From the NCBI GenBank assembly GCA_003696955.1, contig RFGU01000052.1:1-42371 (forward strand): 42,371 bases of DNA, read 5' to 3'. A program made the position numbers and the translations under genes. Position 1 is the first letter of the stretch. Each line of letters starts with the position of its first letter. The notes below the pieces were generated by a model. It ran no database searches. It was not told the origin of the DNA and saw only the letters and a list, made by a program, of their open reading frames with translations. Below, piece after piece: positions 1 through 8,507 of this stretch. Source of the DNA: Deltaproteobacteria bacterium. Its GTDB lineage: Bacteria; Myxococcota_A; Polyangia; Nannocystales; Nannocystaceae.

Positions 1-172
1 CGACCCGATGCCACGCAAAACCGGGCCGGGCGGCGAGCGAACGGGCGCCCCCACCCGAGCCATGGGCACACCCCACGGCCCACGCGACGAGCAGGATCGC
101 AGCCCTGCCCGCACGCCGCCGCGATTCGGATCGTCGCGAGCTTGGGAGGTCACGGTGGGGACAGATGGGCAT
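1..172 (-). CDS. N-terminus of a putative lipoprotein, cut by the left edge
   Basis: Reading leftward from the ATG at 172-170 the frame stays open to the window edge (57 codons). The first ~25 residues are Arg/Ser-rich (SRRSESRRRAGR), followed by a hydrophobic stretch (AAILLVAWAVGC) ending in a plausible lipobox, A-V-G-C, then Gly/Ser. That is the layout of a lipoprotein signal peptide with a long n-region. The gene is divergent from the FGGY kinase at 292, so 173-291 would hold both promoters; I see no clear promoter boxes there. Nothing is visible of the mature protein beyond about 20 residues, so no function can be given. It could be a chance open frame in GC-rich DNA, but the order of charged, hydrophobic and Cys positions argues for a real start. 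Confidence 0.5.
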   Translation of the reverse strand, partial: MPICPHRDLPSSRRSESRRRAGRAAILLVAWAVGCAHGSGGGARSLAARPGFAWHRV

Positions 173-291
173 CCCAGCCGCCGCCATCCTACGCGGAAAC
201 CGCCGCGGCCTGCACGGCGTCGGGGCCGCGGCGCCCCGCGCCGCGAAGGTCGTTTGACCGCGCCGGGGTGCCCGACGATCCTTGTCGAACC

Positions 292-1875
292 ATGGCAACC
301 GGCTCGATCCTCGCCATCGACCTGGGCACGTCCGGCCCGAAGGTGGCGCTCGTGGATCGCCGCGGGCGCGTGCGCGCCTCCGGCACGGCACCGACGAGCG
401 TGCGCACCCTGCCGGGCGGCGGCGCCGAACAGGACCCGGACGCGTGGTGGGCCGCCATCGTCACCGCGACGCGCCGGTGTCTGGCATCCGGCGATGGCGC
501 GTCCGTGGAGGCCGTGGCGGTCACGAGCCAGTGGTCGGGCACGGTGGCGGTGGACGGGAAGCTCCGGCCGCTGCGGCCCGCCATCATCTGGATGGACACC
601 CGCGGCCGCGCCGCCCTCGACCGGCGACTCGGTGGCCCCTTGCGGATCGCGGGCTACGGTCCGGCCCGCCTTTGGCGTTGGATCGACCGGACCGGCGGGG
701 CCCCGGGACGCTCCGGCAAGGACGCCCTGGCCCACGTGCTCTACCTCGCGGACGAAGAACCCGACGTCTATCGCCGGGCGGCCTACGTCCTCGAGCCCAA
801 GGACTACCTCAACGCCCGCCTGACCGGTCGCGTCGCAGCGGGCTACGACAGCATCGCCCTCCACTGGGTGACGGACAACCGGGACGCCGCCTTCGTGCGC
901 TACGACGACGAACTCGTCGCCATGGTGGGTCTCGACGCCTCCAAGCTGCCCCCGTTGCGGCCGGCGACGTCGATCCTCGGGCCCCTGCACCCGCAGGCCG
1001 CGGCGGACCTCGGCCTTGCGAGCGGCACCCCCGTGGCGATGGGCACGCCGGACGTACACGCCGCGGCCCTCGGCGCCGCGGGAGGACGCGAGTTCGAGGC
1101 CCACCTGTATCTCGGGACCTCCTCCTGGTGCGTCGCCCACGTTCCCTTCAAGAAGACCGACCTCCTGCACAACATGGCGTCCCTTCCGAGCGCCCTGCCG
1201 GGCCGCTACCTGCTGCTCGACGAGCAGGAGACCGCCGGCGGCGCGCTCACCTTCCTGCGCGACCGCATCCTCTTCGCCCCCGAGGTGGGAGCCAAGCCGC
1301 CCCCGGACGACCTCCTCCCGCGCCTCGACGCCCTCGCGGCCGAGGTGCCCGTGGGCGCGCAGGGGCTTTCCTTCCTGCCGTGGCTCTACGGCGAGCGGAC
1401 CCCGGTGGAGGATGCGCGCCTGCGCGGCGGCTTCGTCGGCCTCGGCCTCGACCACGGTCCCGGACACCTCGCCCGGGCCGTACTCGAAGGCGTCGCGTTC
1501 AACGGCCGCTGGCTCGTGGAAGCCGTGGAGAGCTTCTGCGGACGGGGCCTGCCCCACCTTCGCCTCGCCGGCGGCGGTGCGCGATCGGCCCTTTGGGCCC
1601 AGATCCACGCCGACGTGCTGCACCGCCCCATCGACGTGGTGGAGGATCCGGTGCACGTCGGCGTGCGCGGTGTGGCCGGCCTTGCATGGATCGCCCTCGG
1701 TGCCACGACACCGGACGCCTGGACGGACGAGATCCCCATCGCCAGACGCATCCTGCCCGACGAGGACCGTGCAGCCGTGTACGATGGGCTCTACGCCGAG
1801 TTTCGCCGCGCCCACCGGTTCCTTGCGGCCCGCGCCCGGCGCGTCGGCCCCTCGCTTTCCGAAGACGCCCCATGA
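292..1875 (+). CDS. FGGY-family carbohydrate kinase (xylulokinase-like)
   Basis: A 527-residue cytoplasmic ATP-dependent sugar/polyol kinase by family. Visible marks: the N-terminal phosphate-1 loop DLGTSGPK (residues 10-17), the E-Q-D-P segment (46-49) followed by a WW pair, WMDTR (100-104), the conserved GTPD...AALGA segment that carries the usual catalytic-base Asp, and the C-terminal adenosine-binding AGGGARSxxWxQxxADVL stretch typical of xylulokinases. Length is normal for the family. The ATG at 292 was chosen because it starts 8 residues before the phosphate loop; the frame is open further upstream but the extra sequence is low-complexity. The stop overlaps the next gene's start (ATGA), so it is translationally coupled to the S1P-lyase homologue. 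The substrate cannot be read from sequence; context suggests it makes the phosphorylated substrate for the lyase, which is inference. Confidence 0.9.
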   Translation: MATGSILAIDLGTSGPKVALVDRRGRVRASGTAPTSVRTLPGGGAEQDPDAWWAAIVTATRRCLASGDGASVEAVAVTSQWSGTVAVDGKLRPLRPAIIWMDTRGRAALDRRLGGPLRIAGYGPARLWRWIDRTGGAPGRSGKDALAHVLYLADEEPDVYRRAAYVLEPKDYLNARLTGRVAAGYDSIALHWVTDNRDAAFVRYDDELVAMVGLDASKLPPLRPATSILGPLHPQAAADLGLASGTPVAMGTPDVHAAALGAAGGREFEAHLYLGTSSWCVAHVPFKKTDLLHNMASLPSALPGRYLLLDEQETAGGALTFLRDRILFAPEVGAKPPPDDLLPRLDALAAEVPVGAQGLSFLPWLYGERTPVEDARLRGGFVGLGLDHGPGHLARAVLEGVAFNGRWLVEAVESFCGRGLPHLRLAGGGARSALWAQIHADVLHRPIDVVEDPVHVGVRGVAGLAWIALGATTPDAWTDEIPIARRILPDEDRAAVYDGLYAEFRRAHRFLAARARRVGPSLSEDAP

Positions 1876-3392
1876 AGATCGAACGCCTCCTCGAAAACCC
1901 CGTGGTCCGAAGGGCCCCCAAGGCGGCCGAATGGATCGTCGCACGGTTGCAGCGGATCCCGGCGGCGCGCAGACGCATCGACGCCGCCTTCGACGAGATG
2001 CTCGCCCCCTTGCGCCGCGAGCTTCGGCCCTACGACGGGGAGATCCCGACCCACCGCACCCTGCCCGACGCGGGACGCCCCAAGGACGAGGTGCTCTCCC
2101 ACCTCGACCGCATGGCCGAGCGCGAGAAGGACCGCTGGTTCGGTGGCCGGGTGTCGGGCGCCGTCTACCACGGCGGCGAGGCCCATGCGGCGTTCATGTC
2201 CGAGGTGTACCGGCGATTCGGCCAGACCAATCCGCTCCATCCGGACGTGTGGCCGAGCCTTTCGAAGTTCGAAGCCGAGATCGTCGCCATGACGGCCGAC
2301 ATGCTCGGCGCCGAGGCGGCCCGCGCGGCCGACCCCGCGGCCGACGTGTGCGGCACGGTCACCTCCGGGGGCACCGAGAGCATCCTCCTGGCCATGAAGG
2401 CCTACCGAGACCGCGCGCGGGCCCGCGGCCTACGGCGGGTGGAGATCGTGGTGCCCGAGACCGCCCACGCGGCCTTCGACAAGGCGGGGGCCTACTTCGG
2501 GATCCGCGTGGTCAAGGTGCCCGTGGGGCCCGACTTCCGCGCCGATCCGGCGGCCATGGCCCGGGCGATCACCCCGCGAACCGTGGCCATGGTCGGGTCG
2601 GCACCGAGCTTTCCCCACGGGGTCATCGATCCCATCGAGGAGCTTTCCGAGATCGCCCGGGCCAACGGCATCGGGTTCCACACCGATGCCTGCCTCGGTG
2701 GCTTCGTGCTGGCGTTCGCCGACGCGGCGGGGATCGACGTGCCCCCCTTCGACTTCCGCCTGCCGGGCGTGACGTCCATGTCCATCGACACCCACAAGTA
2801 CGGCTACGCACCCAAGGGCACGAGCGTGGTCCTCTACCGCGACCGCGACCTTCGGCACCACCAGTACTTCGTGGCCACCGACTGGCCGGGCGGGCTCTAC
2901 TTCTCCCCCACCCTCGCCGGCAGCCGGCCCGGCGCCCCCATCGCCCAGTGCTGGGCGACCATGCTGCACATGGGGCGTGAGGGCTACCGCGATGCCGCCC
3001 GGCGGATCCTCGAGACCGGGCGGCGGATCCGCGAGGGCATCGAGGCCATGGACGGCCTGCGGGTGCTCGGCGATCCGTTGTGGGTGATCGCCTTCACCTC
3101 GGACGAGGTGGACATCTACCGGGTGCTCGAGCGCATGACCCGGCGCGGGTGGAGCCTCAACGGCCTGCACCGCCCGCCGTGCGTGCACATCGCCGTCACG
3201 TTGCGCCACGTCGAGCCGGGCGTGGCCGATGCGTTCTTGGCGGACCTATCCGCCTGCGTGGAGGAGGTACGCCGCGAGCCGCCGGGCGACGAGTCCCTGG
3301 CCCCCATCTACGGCATGGCCGCCACGGTGCCGACGCGGGGTCTGGTCGCCGAGATCCTGCGGCGCTACGTGGACCTCCTCTACGAGCCGTAG
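1872..3392 (+). CDS. PLP-dependent lyase, sphingosine-1-phosphate lyase family
   Basis: A 506-residue group II PLP decarboxylase-fold enzyme closest to sphingosine-1-phosphate lyase, which splits phosphorylated sphingoid bases into a fatty aldehyde and phosphoethanolamine. Seen: the NPLHPD segment (120-125), the phosphate-binding TSGGTES loop (164-170), H199 in [10 protein letters not shown] (stacks on PLP), D272 in HTDACLGGF (pyridine N), and the PLP lysine K309 in [11 protein letters not shown]. The stretch after it ([19 protein letters not shown]) also matches the eukaryotic S1P-lyase pattern as I remember it. Unlike the eukaryotic enzyme there is no N-terminal membrane helix, so it should be soluble. 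The start codon overlaps the kinase stop. The next gene begins 8 bases downstream. Family assignment is firm; the true substrate (sphingoid phosphate or another phosphorylated amino alcohol) is not. Confidence 0.9.
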   Translation: MKIERLLENPVVRRAPKAAEWIVARLQRIPAARRRIDAAFDEMLAPLRRELRPYDGEIPTHRTLPDAGRPKDEVLSHLDRMAEREKDRWFGGRVSGAVYHGGEAHAAFMSEVYRRFGQTNPLHPDVWPSLSKFEAEIVAMTADMLGAEAARAADPAADVCGTVTSGGTESILLAMKAYRDRARARGLRRVEIVVPETAHAAFDKAGAYFGIRVVKVPVGPDFRADPAAMARAITPRTVAMVGSAPSFPHGVIDPIEELSEIARANGIGFHTDACLGGFVLAFADAAGIDVPPFDFRLPGVTSMSIDTHKYGYAPKGTSVVLYRDRDLRHHQYFVATDWPGGLYFSPTLAGSRPGAPIAQCWATMLHMGREGYRDAARRILETGRRIREGIEAMDGLRVLGDPLWVIAFTSDEVDIYRVLERMTRRGWSLNGLHRPPCVHIAVTLRHVEPGVADAFLADLSACVEEVRREPPGDESLAPIYGMAATVPTRGLVAEILRRYVDLLYEP

Positions 3393-3400
3393 CCCGGACC

Positions 3401-6400
3401 ATGGCGGGAGAGGGAGCCAGCCGTCGCCGCCCCCGGTGGTCCTTCTGGATCGACCGGGGAGGCACCTTCACGGACGTGGTGGGCTTTTCGCCCGACCAGG
3501 GCATCCTCCGGGCGACCAAGGTGCTCTCCTCCGACGAGGCCCCCTTGGTCGGGATCCGGCGCATCCTCGGCATCTCGCCCGACCGGGCGCTGCCCGCCTG
3601 CGAGGTGCGCCTCGGCACGACCGTGGCGACCAACGCGCTACTCGAAGGCCGACCGTGCGATGCCGCCATGGTGGTCACGCGCGGATTCTCGGACATCTTG
3701 CGCATCGGCGACCAGCGCCGGCCGGACCTCTTCGCCCTCTCGTTTCGGCCCCGTCCGGTGCTGCCGCGGCGGATCGTGGAAGTGCCGGATCGGACGAGCG
3801 CCGACGGAGCGGTCCTGGCCGAACACGACGCCGACGCCCTAGCCGCCCATCTCGCCGCGATTCGTTCGGCCGGGATCGAGAGCTTGGGCGTGTGCCTCGT
3901 CCACGCCGCCCGCGCGCCTCAACTCGAGTCGGCGATCGCCGACCTCGCGCGCCGCGTGGGTTTTCGGCACGTGGTCTCGTCCCACGAGATCGCCGGGGCC
4001 CCCGGCCTGGTCCGCCGCATGGCCACCACGGCGGTGGATGCCGCCGTCACACCGTTGCTTCGGGACTACCTCGACGGCCTCGTTCGGGCCCTCGGCAACG
4101 CCCCCCTGCTCGTCATGCAGTCGAGCGGCGGCCTGGCCGAGGCCCACCGGGTGCGCGCCGCACAGACGGTGCTCTCCGGGCCGGCCGGGGGCGTCGTGGC
4201 AGCGGCGACGATCGCCCGACAGGCCGGGTTCGACCGAGCCGTCAGCCTCGACGTGGGCGGGACGTCCACGGACGTGGCGCGCGTCCTACCCGAGCCGGCC
4301 CTTCACGAGTCCGTGGACGTGGGCGGCCACGAGGTGTTCGTGCCGGCCGTCGACGTGCACACCGTGGCGGCCGGCGGCGGATCGATCTGCCGCTTCGAAG
4401 ACGGCCGTCTCGAGGTCGGTCCGCAGAGCGCAGGCGCCGATCCGGGGCCCCTGGCCTATGGGCGCCCCGAAGCCGTCCATCCGACCCTGACCGACGCGCT
4501 GGTCGTTCTCGGACGTGTCGTCGGCGATCGGTTCCCGTTCCCCCTCGACACCGAGCGGCCTCTCACCGCCTTCTCGGACCTGGCGGATCGGGCCGGCCTC
4601 GACCGCCCGGAGGCCGCGGCCGAAGGTTGCCTCGAGGTGGCCGTTGCGCGGGTGGCCGACGCGATCCGGACGGTCACCGCCGCCCGCGGCTTCGATCCGC
4701 GACATCACGCGCTGGTCGTCTTCGGCGGCGCGGGCGGCCAGCTCGCAGGTCCCGTGGCCCGTGCCCTTGGCGTGTCCACGGTGCTCCTCGACCCCCTCGC
4801 AGGTGTGCTGTCGGCCCTCGGCATCGGGCTCGCGCGCCGAGAACACCACGGCCGCAGAGCCCTGTTCGACGTCCCCCTCGACGCTGCGTCCTGCCGCGCC
4901 ATGACCCGAGCCTTCGAAGACCTGCGGTCGGAGGCCGCGCGGGCCACGGGGGTCGCCGTGGCCGAAGACGCTCCACGGACGGCGCTCCTCCGGTACGCCG
5001 GCACCGAGACGGACGTGGAGGTGACGGTTCGCGGGGATCCGACGCCCGCGGCCCTGCACGCCGCCTTCGAAGCCGCGCACCGGCACGCCTTCGGCTACGT
5101 CCGGCCCGGTCACCCCATCCTCGTCCACGCCGTGCGGCTCGTCCATCGATACGGTCCGCCGCCGCCACCGCGCCCCACCCTTCCGCCCGCCGAAGGCCCC
5201 CCGGAGCCCGTCCGAACGGCACGGGTGTGGCTCGACGGCGCATCGCGGGAGGTTCCCGTCCTGCGCCGCGAGGACCTGCGTCCCGGCCACGTGCTCGAAG
5301 GTCCGTGCCTGGTCCTCGAGGACACGGGCACGATCTTCGTGGACCCGGGATTCGAGTTGCGAATCGAGGCCACGGGCCTCGCCCGGCTCACGCACACGGA
5401 GCGGGCCGAAGGGCGCGAACGCGTCGCGGCCGACGCCGTGCTGCGGTCCATCGTGGCGGGGCGGCTTACGTCCATCGCCGAACGCATGGGGCGCATCCTC
5501 GCCGCCACCGCAATTTCGACGAACATCCGCGAGCGCCACGACTTCTCCTGTGCGATCTTCGACGCCGACGGGCGCCTGGTCGCCAATGCGCCCCACGTTC
5601 CCGTGCACCTCGGCGCCATGGGGGAGACCGTCCGGGTCGTCGCCGAACGGTGCCCGGACGCCGCCGACGGCGATGCCTTCGCCACCAACGACCCCGCCCT
5701 CGGCGGCACGCACCTCCCCGACGTGACGGTCGTGCGTCCGGTGTTCGTGGACGGTCGCCTGCGCTTCTACGTGGCCGCCCGTGGGCACCATGCGGACATC
5801 GGCGGCAGGACACCGGGGTCCATGCCCCCCGATGCGACGACACTCGAGGAAGAAGGCGTGGTCCTGCCCCTGCTCCGAATCGCCCGCGGCGGCGTGCTCG
5901 ACGAGGCCGCGGTACGGCGGGCGCTCACCGAAGCCCCCCATCCGGCGCGGGACCCGGCGACGAACGCGGCGGATCTGGCCGCCCAGCTCGCGGCGTGCCA
6001 CGCCGGCGCGACCGACCTCGGGGCGCTGTGTCGGGAACTCGGCACCGACACCGTCGCGGCACAGATGGCGGCGATCCACCGCGAAGGCGCCGACGCCGTA
6101 CGGCAGGCCATCGCGACTTGGTCCCGCGACGCCGCCGTCTTCGAAGACGCCCTCGACGACGGTACCCCCCTCGTGGTCCGCGTCGTGCGGCACGGCGAAC
6201 GGCTGCGCGTGGACTTCGCCGGAACGGGCGGACCGCATCCCGGCAATCGCAACGCCCCCCGGGCGATCACGGTGGCGGCGCTGCTCTATGCCCTGCGCGT
6301 GTGGGCAGCGCGGCCGATCCCCCTGTGCGCGGGAACCCTCGCCCCCATCGAAGTGAGGATCCCCTCCGGCAGCCTGCTCGACCCACCGCCCGGCCGAGCG

Positions 6401-7006
6401 GTGGCCGCGGGCAACGTGGAGACGGCGCAGCGGATCGTGGACGTGCTCCTCGGGGCGTTGGGCCTTTGTGCCGCGAGCCAGGGCACCATGAACAACCTGA
6501 CCTTCGGCGACGAACGGCGCGGCTACTACGAGACGATCGCGGGGGGGACGGGGGCCGGCCCCGGCTTCGACGGGGCGAGCGGCGTCCACAGCCACATGAC
6601 GAACACCAAGATCACCGATCCCGAGATTCTCGAGGCCACTTGGCCGGTGCGCGTGCATCGGTTCGGCCTGCGCCACGAGCCCGGCGGGGACGGGCGATAC
6701 CGGGGTGGGCGCGGCCTTTGGCGCGAGATCGAGTTCCTCGCCCCCCTGCACGTGGCGGTCACCTCCGAACGCCGCACCCTCGCGCCCTTCGGGCTCGCAG
6801 GTGGCGGCGCCGGCCCTCGCGGGGTCAACCAGCTCGACGGCCGGGCGGTCCCAGGGTCGTTCTCGGCGCGGGTCGACGCCGGAACGCGGCTTGCGATCCT
6901 CACGCCCGGCGGCGGCGGCTACGGCCGCGGGGACGGCCCTTGGGGCGACGGCCGGCGGACCCAGACCTCGAGCCGCCCCATGCGCACCGACGGGTCCCGT
7001 CGATAG
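3401..7006 (+). CDS. Fused hydantoinase/oxoprolinase (HyuA-HyuB, 5-oxoprolinase type)
   Basis: A 1201-residue protein of the ATP-dependent 5-oxoprolinase/hydantoinase/acetone carboxylase superfamily, with both subunits in one chain as in eukaryotic OPLAH. HyuA half (about 1-665): the ATP-site motif [10 protein letters not shown] (18-27), [12 protein letters not shown] (from about 258) and [10 protein letters not shown] (about 284). HyuB half (about 674-1190): [55 protein letters not shown] and [18 protein letters not shown]. Family members hydrolyse cyclic amides (5-oxoproline, hydantoins) using ATP. It lies 8 bases after the lyase stop, so it is the third gene of the operon. The C-terminus is a short charged tail, and the last 88 bases overlap the convergent glycosyltransferase gene. 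The substrate is unknown; its link to kinase and lyase chemistry is not obvious. Confidence 0.93.
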   Translation: MAGEGASRRRPRWSFWIDRGGTFTDVVGFSPDQGILRATKVLSSDEAPLVGIRRILGISPDRALPACEVRLGTTVATNALLEGRPCDAAMVVTRGFSDILRIGDQRRPDLFALSFRPRPVLPRRIVEVPDRTSADGAVLAEHDADALAAHLAAIRSAGIESLGVCLVHAARAPQLESAIADLARRVGFRHVVSSHEIAGAPGLVRRMATTAVDAAVTPLLRDYLDGLVRALGNAPLLVMQSSGGLAEAHRVRAAQTVLSGPAGGVVAAATIARQAGFDRAVSLDVGGTSTDVARVLPEPALHESVDVGGHEVFVPAVDVHTVAAGGGSICRFEDGRLEVGPQSAGADPGPLAYGRPEAVHPTLTDALVVLGRVVGDRFPFPLDTERPLTAFSDLADRAGLDRPEAAAEGCLEVAVARVADAIRTVTAARGFDPRHHALVVFGGAGGQLAGPVARALGVSTVLLDPLAGVLSALGIGLARREHHGRRALFDVPLDAASCRAMTRAFEDLRSEAARATGVAVAEDAPRTALLRYAGTETDVEVTVRGDPTPAALHAAFEAAHRHAFGYVRPGHPILVHAVRLVHRYGPPPPPRPTLPPAEGPPEPVRTARVWLDGASREVPVLRREDLRPGHVLEGPCLVLEDTGTIFVDPGFELRIEATGLARLTHTERAEGRERVAADAVLRSIVAGRLTSIAERMGRILAATAISTNIRERHDFSCAIFDADGRLVANAPHVPVHLGAMGETVRVVAERCPDAADGDAFATNDPALGGTHLPDVTVVRPVFVDGRLRFYVAARGHHADIGGRTPGSMPPDATTLEEEGVVLPLLRIARGGVLDEAAVRRALTEAPHPARDPATNAADLAAQLAACHAGATDLGALCRELGTDTVAAQMAAIHREGADAVRQAIATWSRDAAVFEDALDDGTPLVVRVVRHGERLRVDFAGTGGPHPGNRNAPRAITVAALLYALRVWAARPIPLCAGTLAPIEVRIPSGSLLDPPPGRAVAAGNVETAQRIVDVLLGALGLCAASQGTMNNLTFGDERRGYYETIAGGTGAGPGFDGASGVHSHMTNTKITDPEILEATWPVRVHRFGLRHEPGGDGRYRGGRGLWREIEFLAPLHVAVTSERRTLAPFGLAGGGAGPRGVNQLDGRAVPGSFSARVDAGTRLAILTPGGGGYGRGDGPWGDGRRTQTSSRPMRTDGSRR

Positions 7007-8457
7007 CCGTCCCGCAGGAAGCGCCGTAGGTCGTGGAAGTCCCGGTGGGGCACGGTCGATCCCAAGATCACCACGGCCGGAGGCGTCGCACGAAAGTCCT
7101 CGAGCAGCATGCGTGCCGCCGGGCCGTCCCGGAAGACCAGACGCGGCGCAGGCGTGCGCCAGGTATCGGCGTGGGGCTCGGTCAATAGGCCCAGGCCCTT
7201 GTAGATCCGCGACGCCGAAAGGCGCCCGGACAGGGCGTAGACGCCCCACAGGTGCCATCCCCAGCACCAGATGCGGTCGCCCGGTCCGGTGGTTCGCGCG
7301 ACCCGTTCGGCCAGGCGCCGCTGCGCCCGATCCCGCACGATCCCACGCTCCTGCGCGACGTTCGACCACAGCACCGCCTGTCGGCCACCGAGCAGGAGGA
7401 ACACGAAGGCGGCGATCCACCGCCGCCACCGTACGGCGCCCGGGGCGGCGATCCGATCCCAGCCGATCCCCGCCACGAAACACGCGGCGGGCGCGGCCAT
7501 CAGGAAGTATCCCTTGTAGAAGCGCCCCCCGACCCACGCCGCGGCGACGGCGGCCACGAGGTACGCCACCGCGACCGAGCCGAAGACACGACGCGACGGA
7601 CGCGACGGCCCCCTCCCCGCTCCGAGTGAAAGGAGCGCCACCGCAAGGGGCCATGCGAGGAAGAACGCGGTCGCCCGCAGGGCCTCATGCGGATCGAACG
7701 TCACGGTCGAGACGTATGCGTAACCCCAGGGGTTGAAGACGACCCCCTCGACGAAGGCCCAGGGGTGTCCCCGCAGCGCGTAGTGCACCTCGAAGGGAAG
7801 CAGCGCCCCCACGCCCCCTGCAACGGCCGCAAGGATCGCCCGGCCCCACGGCGCGGCACCGCCGTACGCGGCCACCGCCACGGGCACAATCACGAAGATC
7901 CCCTGGCGCCGAGCCAGCACGGCCCAGCACAGGCTCGCGCCCGCCACGGCGAACCAGCGCAGGCGCCCGGACGTGCCGCCCCGGACCGCCGCGAGCACGG
8001 CACCGAGGGCCGGCGGCAGCGCCCACGTGACGTAGTTGGCATCCATGCTGTCGAGGACCGGGGCGACGAGCAGGTACGTCGTCACCGCTACGGCCGCCCC
8101 GCCGGGTGAAAGGTGTCGGCGCGCCGCGAAGGCGAACCACACGGTCACCACGACGGACACGACGAGGGCCGACGCCTGGAAGGCCGCGATGTCCCGCCCC
8201 GAAGGTCCGGCCAGCCCCATGGCGGCCAGGTAGAAGGCCAAGGGCGCCTTCAGTTCGACGGCATCGACGTAGGGCAGCCCCCCCGCCCGCAGCAGCATCG
8301 ATTCGTAGAGGATCCCACCGACGTCGTGGTTGACGAATCCGCGATGGAGAAGGGCCGGGTACCGTAGGGCGGCCGCCACGGCGGCCACCCCGAGGGCGAG
8401 AAGACCCGACCGGCCGGTCGCCGAAGCCACGAGGGCCGCCCGGATGCGTGGCGCCAC
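6919..8457 (-). CDS. Glycosyltransferase family 39-like polytopic membrane protein
   Basis: 512 residues with about ten hydrophobic helices and a soluble C-terminal third: a GT-C fold glycosyltransferase of the PMT_2/ArnT-like type, which moves sugars from lipid-linked donors on the outer face of the inner membrane. Evidence is the first periplasmic loop, with H44-D45 after helix 1 (catalytic Asp position) and PYVDAVELKAPL (62-73), the usual 'pY.d...k.P' signature. Start is a GTG at 8457; no ATG fits before helix 1 and the Shine-Dalgarno is poor. The 3' end overlaps the HyuA-HyuB gene tail to tail by 88 bases. The start of the next leftward gene upstream (barrel protein) lies far away, its stop only about 50 bases upstream, so the two may be co-transcribed. 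Acceptor and donor are unknown. Confidence 0.8.
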   Translation of the reverse strand: MAPRIRAALVASATGRSGLLALGVAAVAAALRYPALLHRGFVNHDVGGILYESMLLRAGGLPYVDAVELKAPLAFYLAAMGLAGPSGRDIAAFQASALVVSVVVTVWFAFAARRHLSPGGAAVAVTTYLLVAPVLDSMDANYVTWALPPALGAVLAAVRGGTSGRLRWFAVAGASLCWAVLARRQGIFVIVPVAVAAYGGAAPWGRAILAAVAGGVGALLPFEVHYALRGHPWAFVEGVVFNPWGYAYVSTVTFDPHEALRATAFFLAWPLAVALLSLGAGRGPSRPSRRVFGSVAVAYLVAAVAAAWVGGRFYKGYFLMAAPAACFVAGIGWDRIAAPGAVRWRRWIAAFVFLLLGGRQAVLWSNVAQERGIVRDRAQRRLAERVARTTGPGDRIWCWGWHLWGVYALSGRLSASRIYKGLGLLTEPHADTWRTPAPRLVFRDGPAARMLLEDFRATPPAVVILGSTVPHRDFHDLRRFLRDGYRRDPSVRMGRLEVWVRRPSPQGPSPRP

Positions 8458-8507
8458 GCCCGCGAGCTTGCCGGCGGCCGACCGCGCCTGTCAAAACCCG
8501 TCCCGCC

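Noticed and set aside
282..3392. 1036-codon frame fusing an alternative reading of the kinase with the lyase
   Set aside because: The upstream part is Arg/Pro-rich nonsense in the wrong frame of the FGGY kinase; the lyase begins at the coupled ATG 1872.
4286..7654. 1122-codon open frame on the minus strand across the oxoprolinase gene
   Set aside because: Antisense shadow of a well-recognised gene; composition (Gly/Arg/His-rich) and lack of motifs are as expected for GC-rich DNA.
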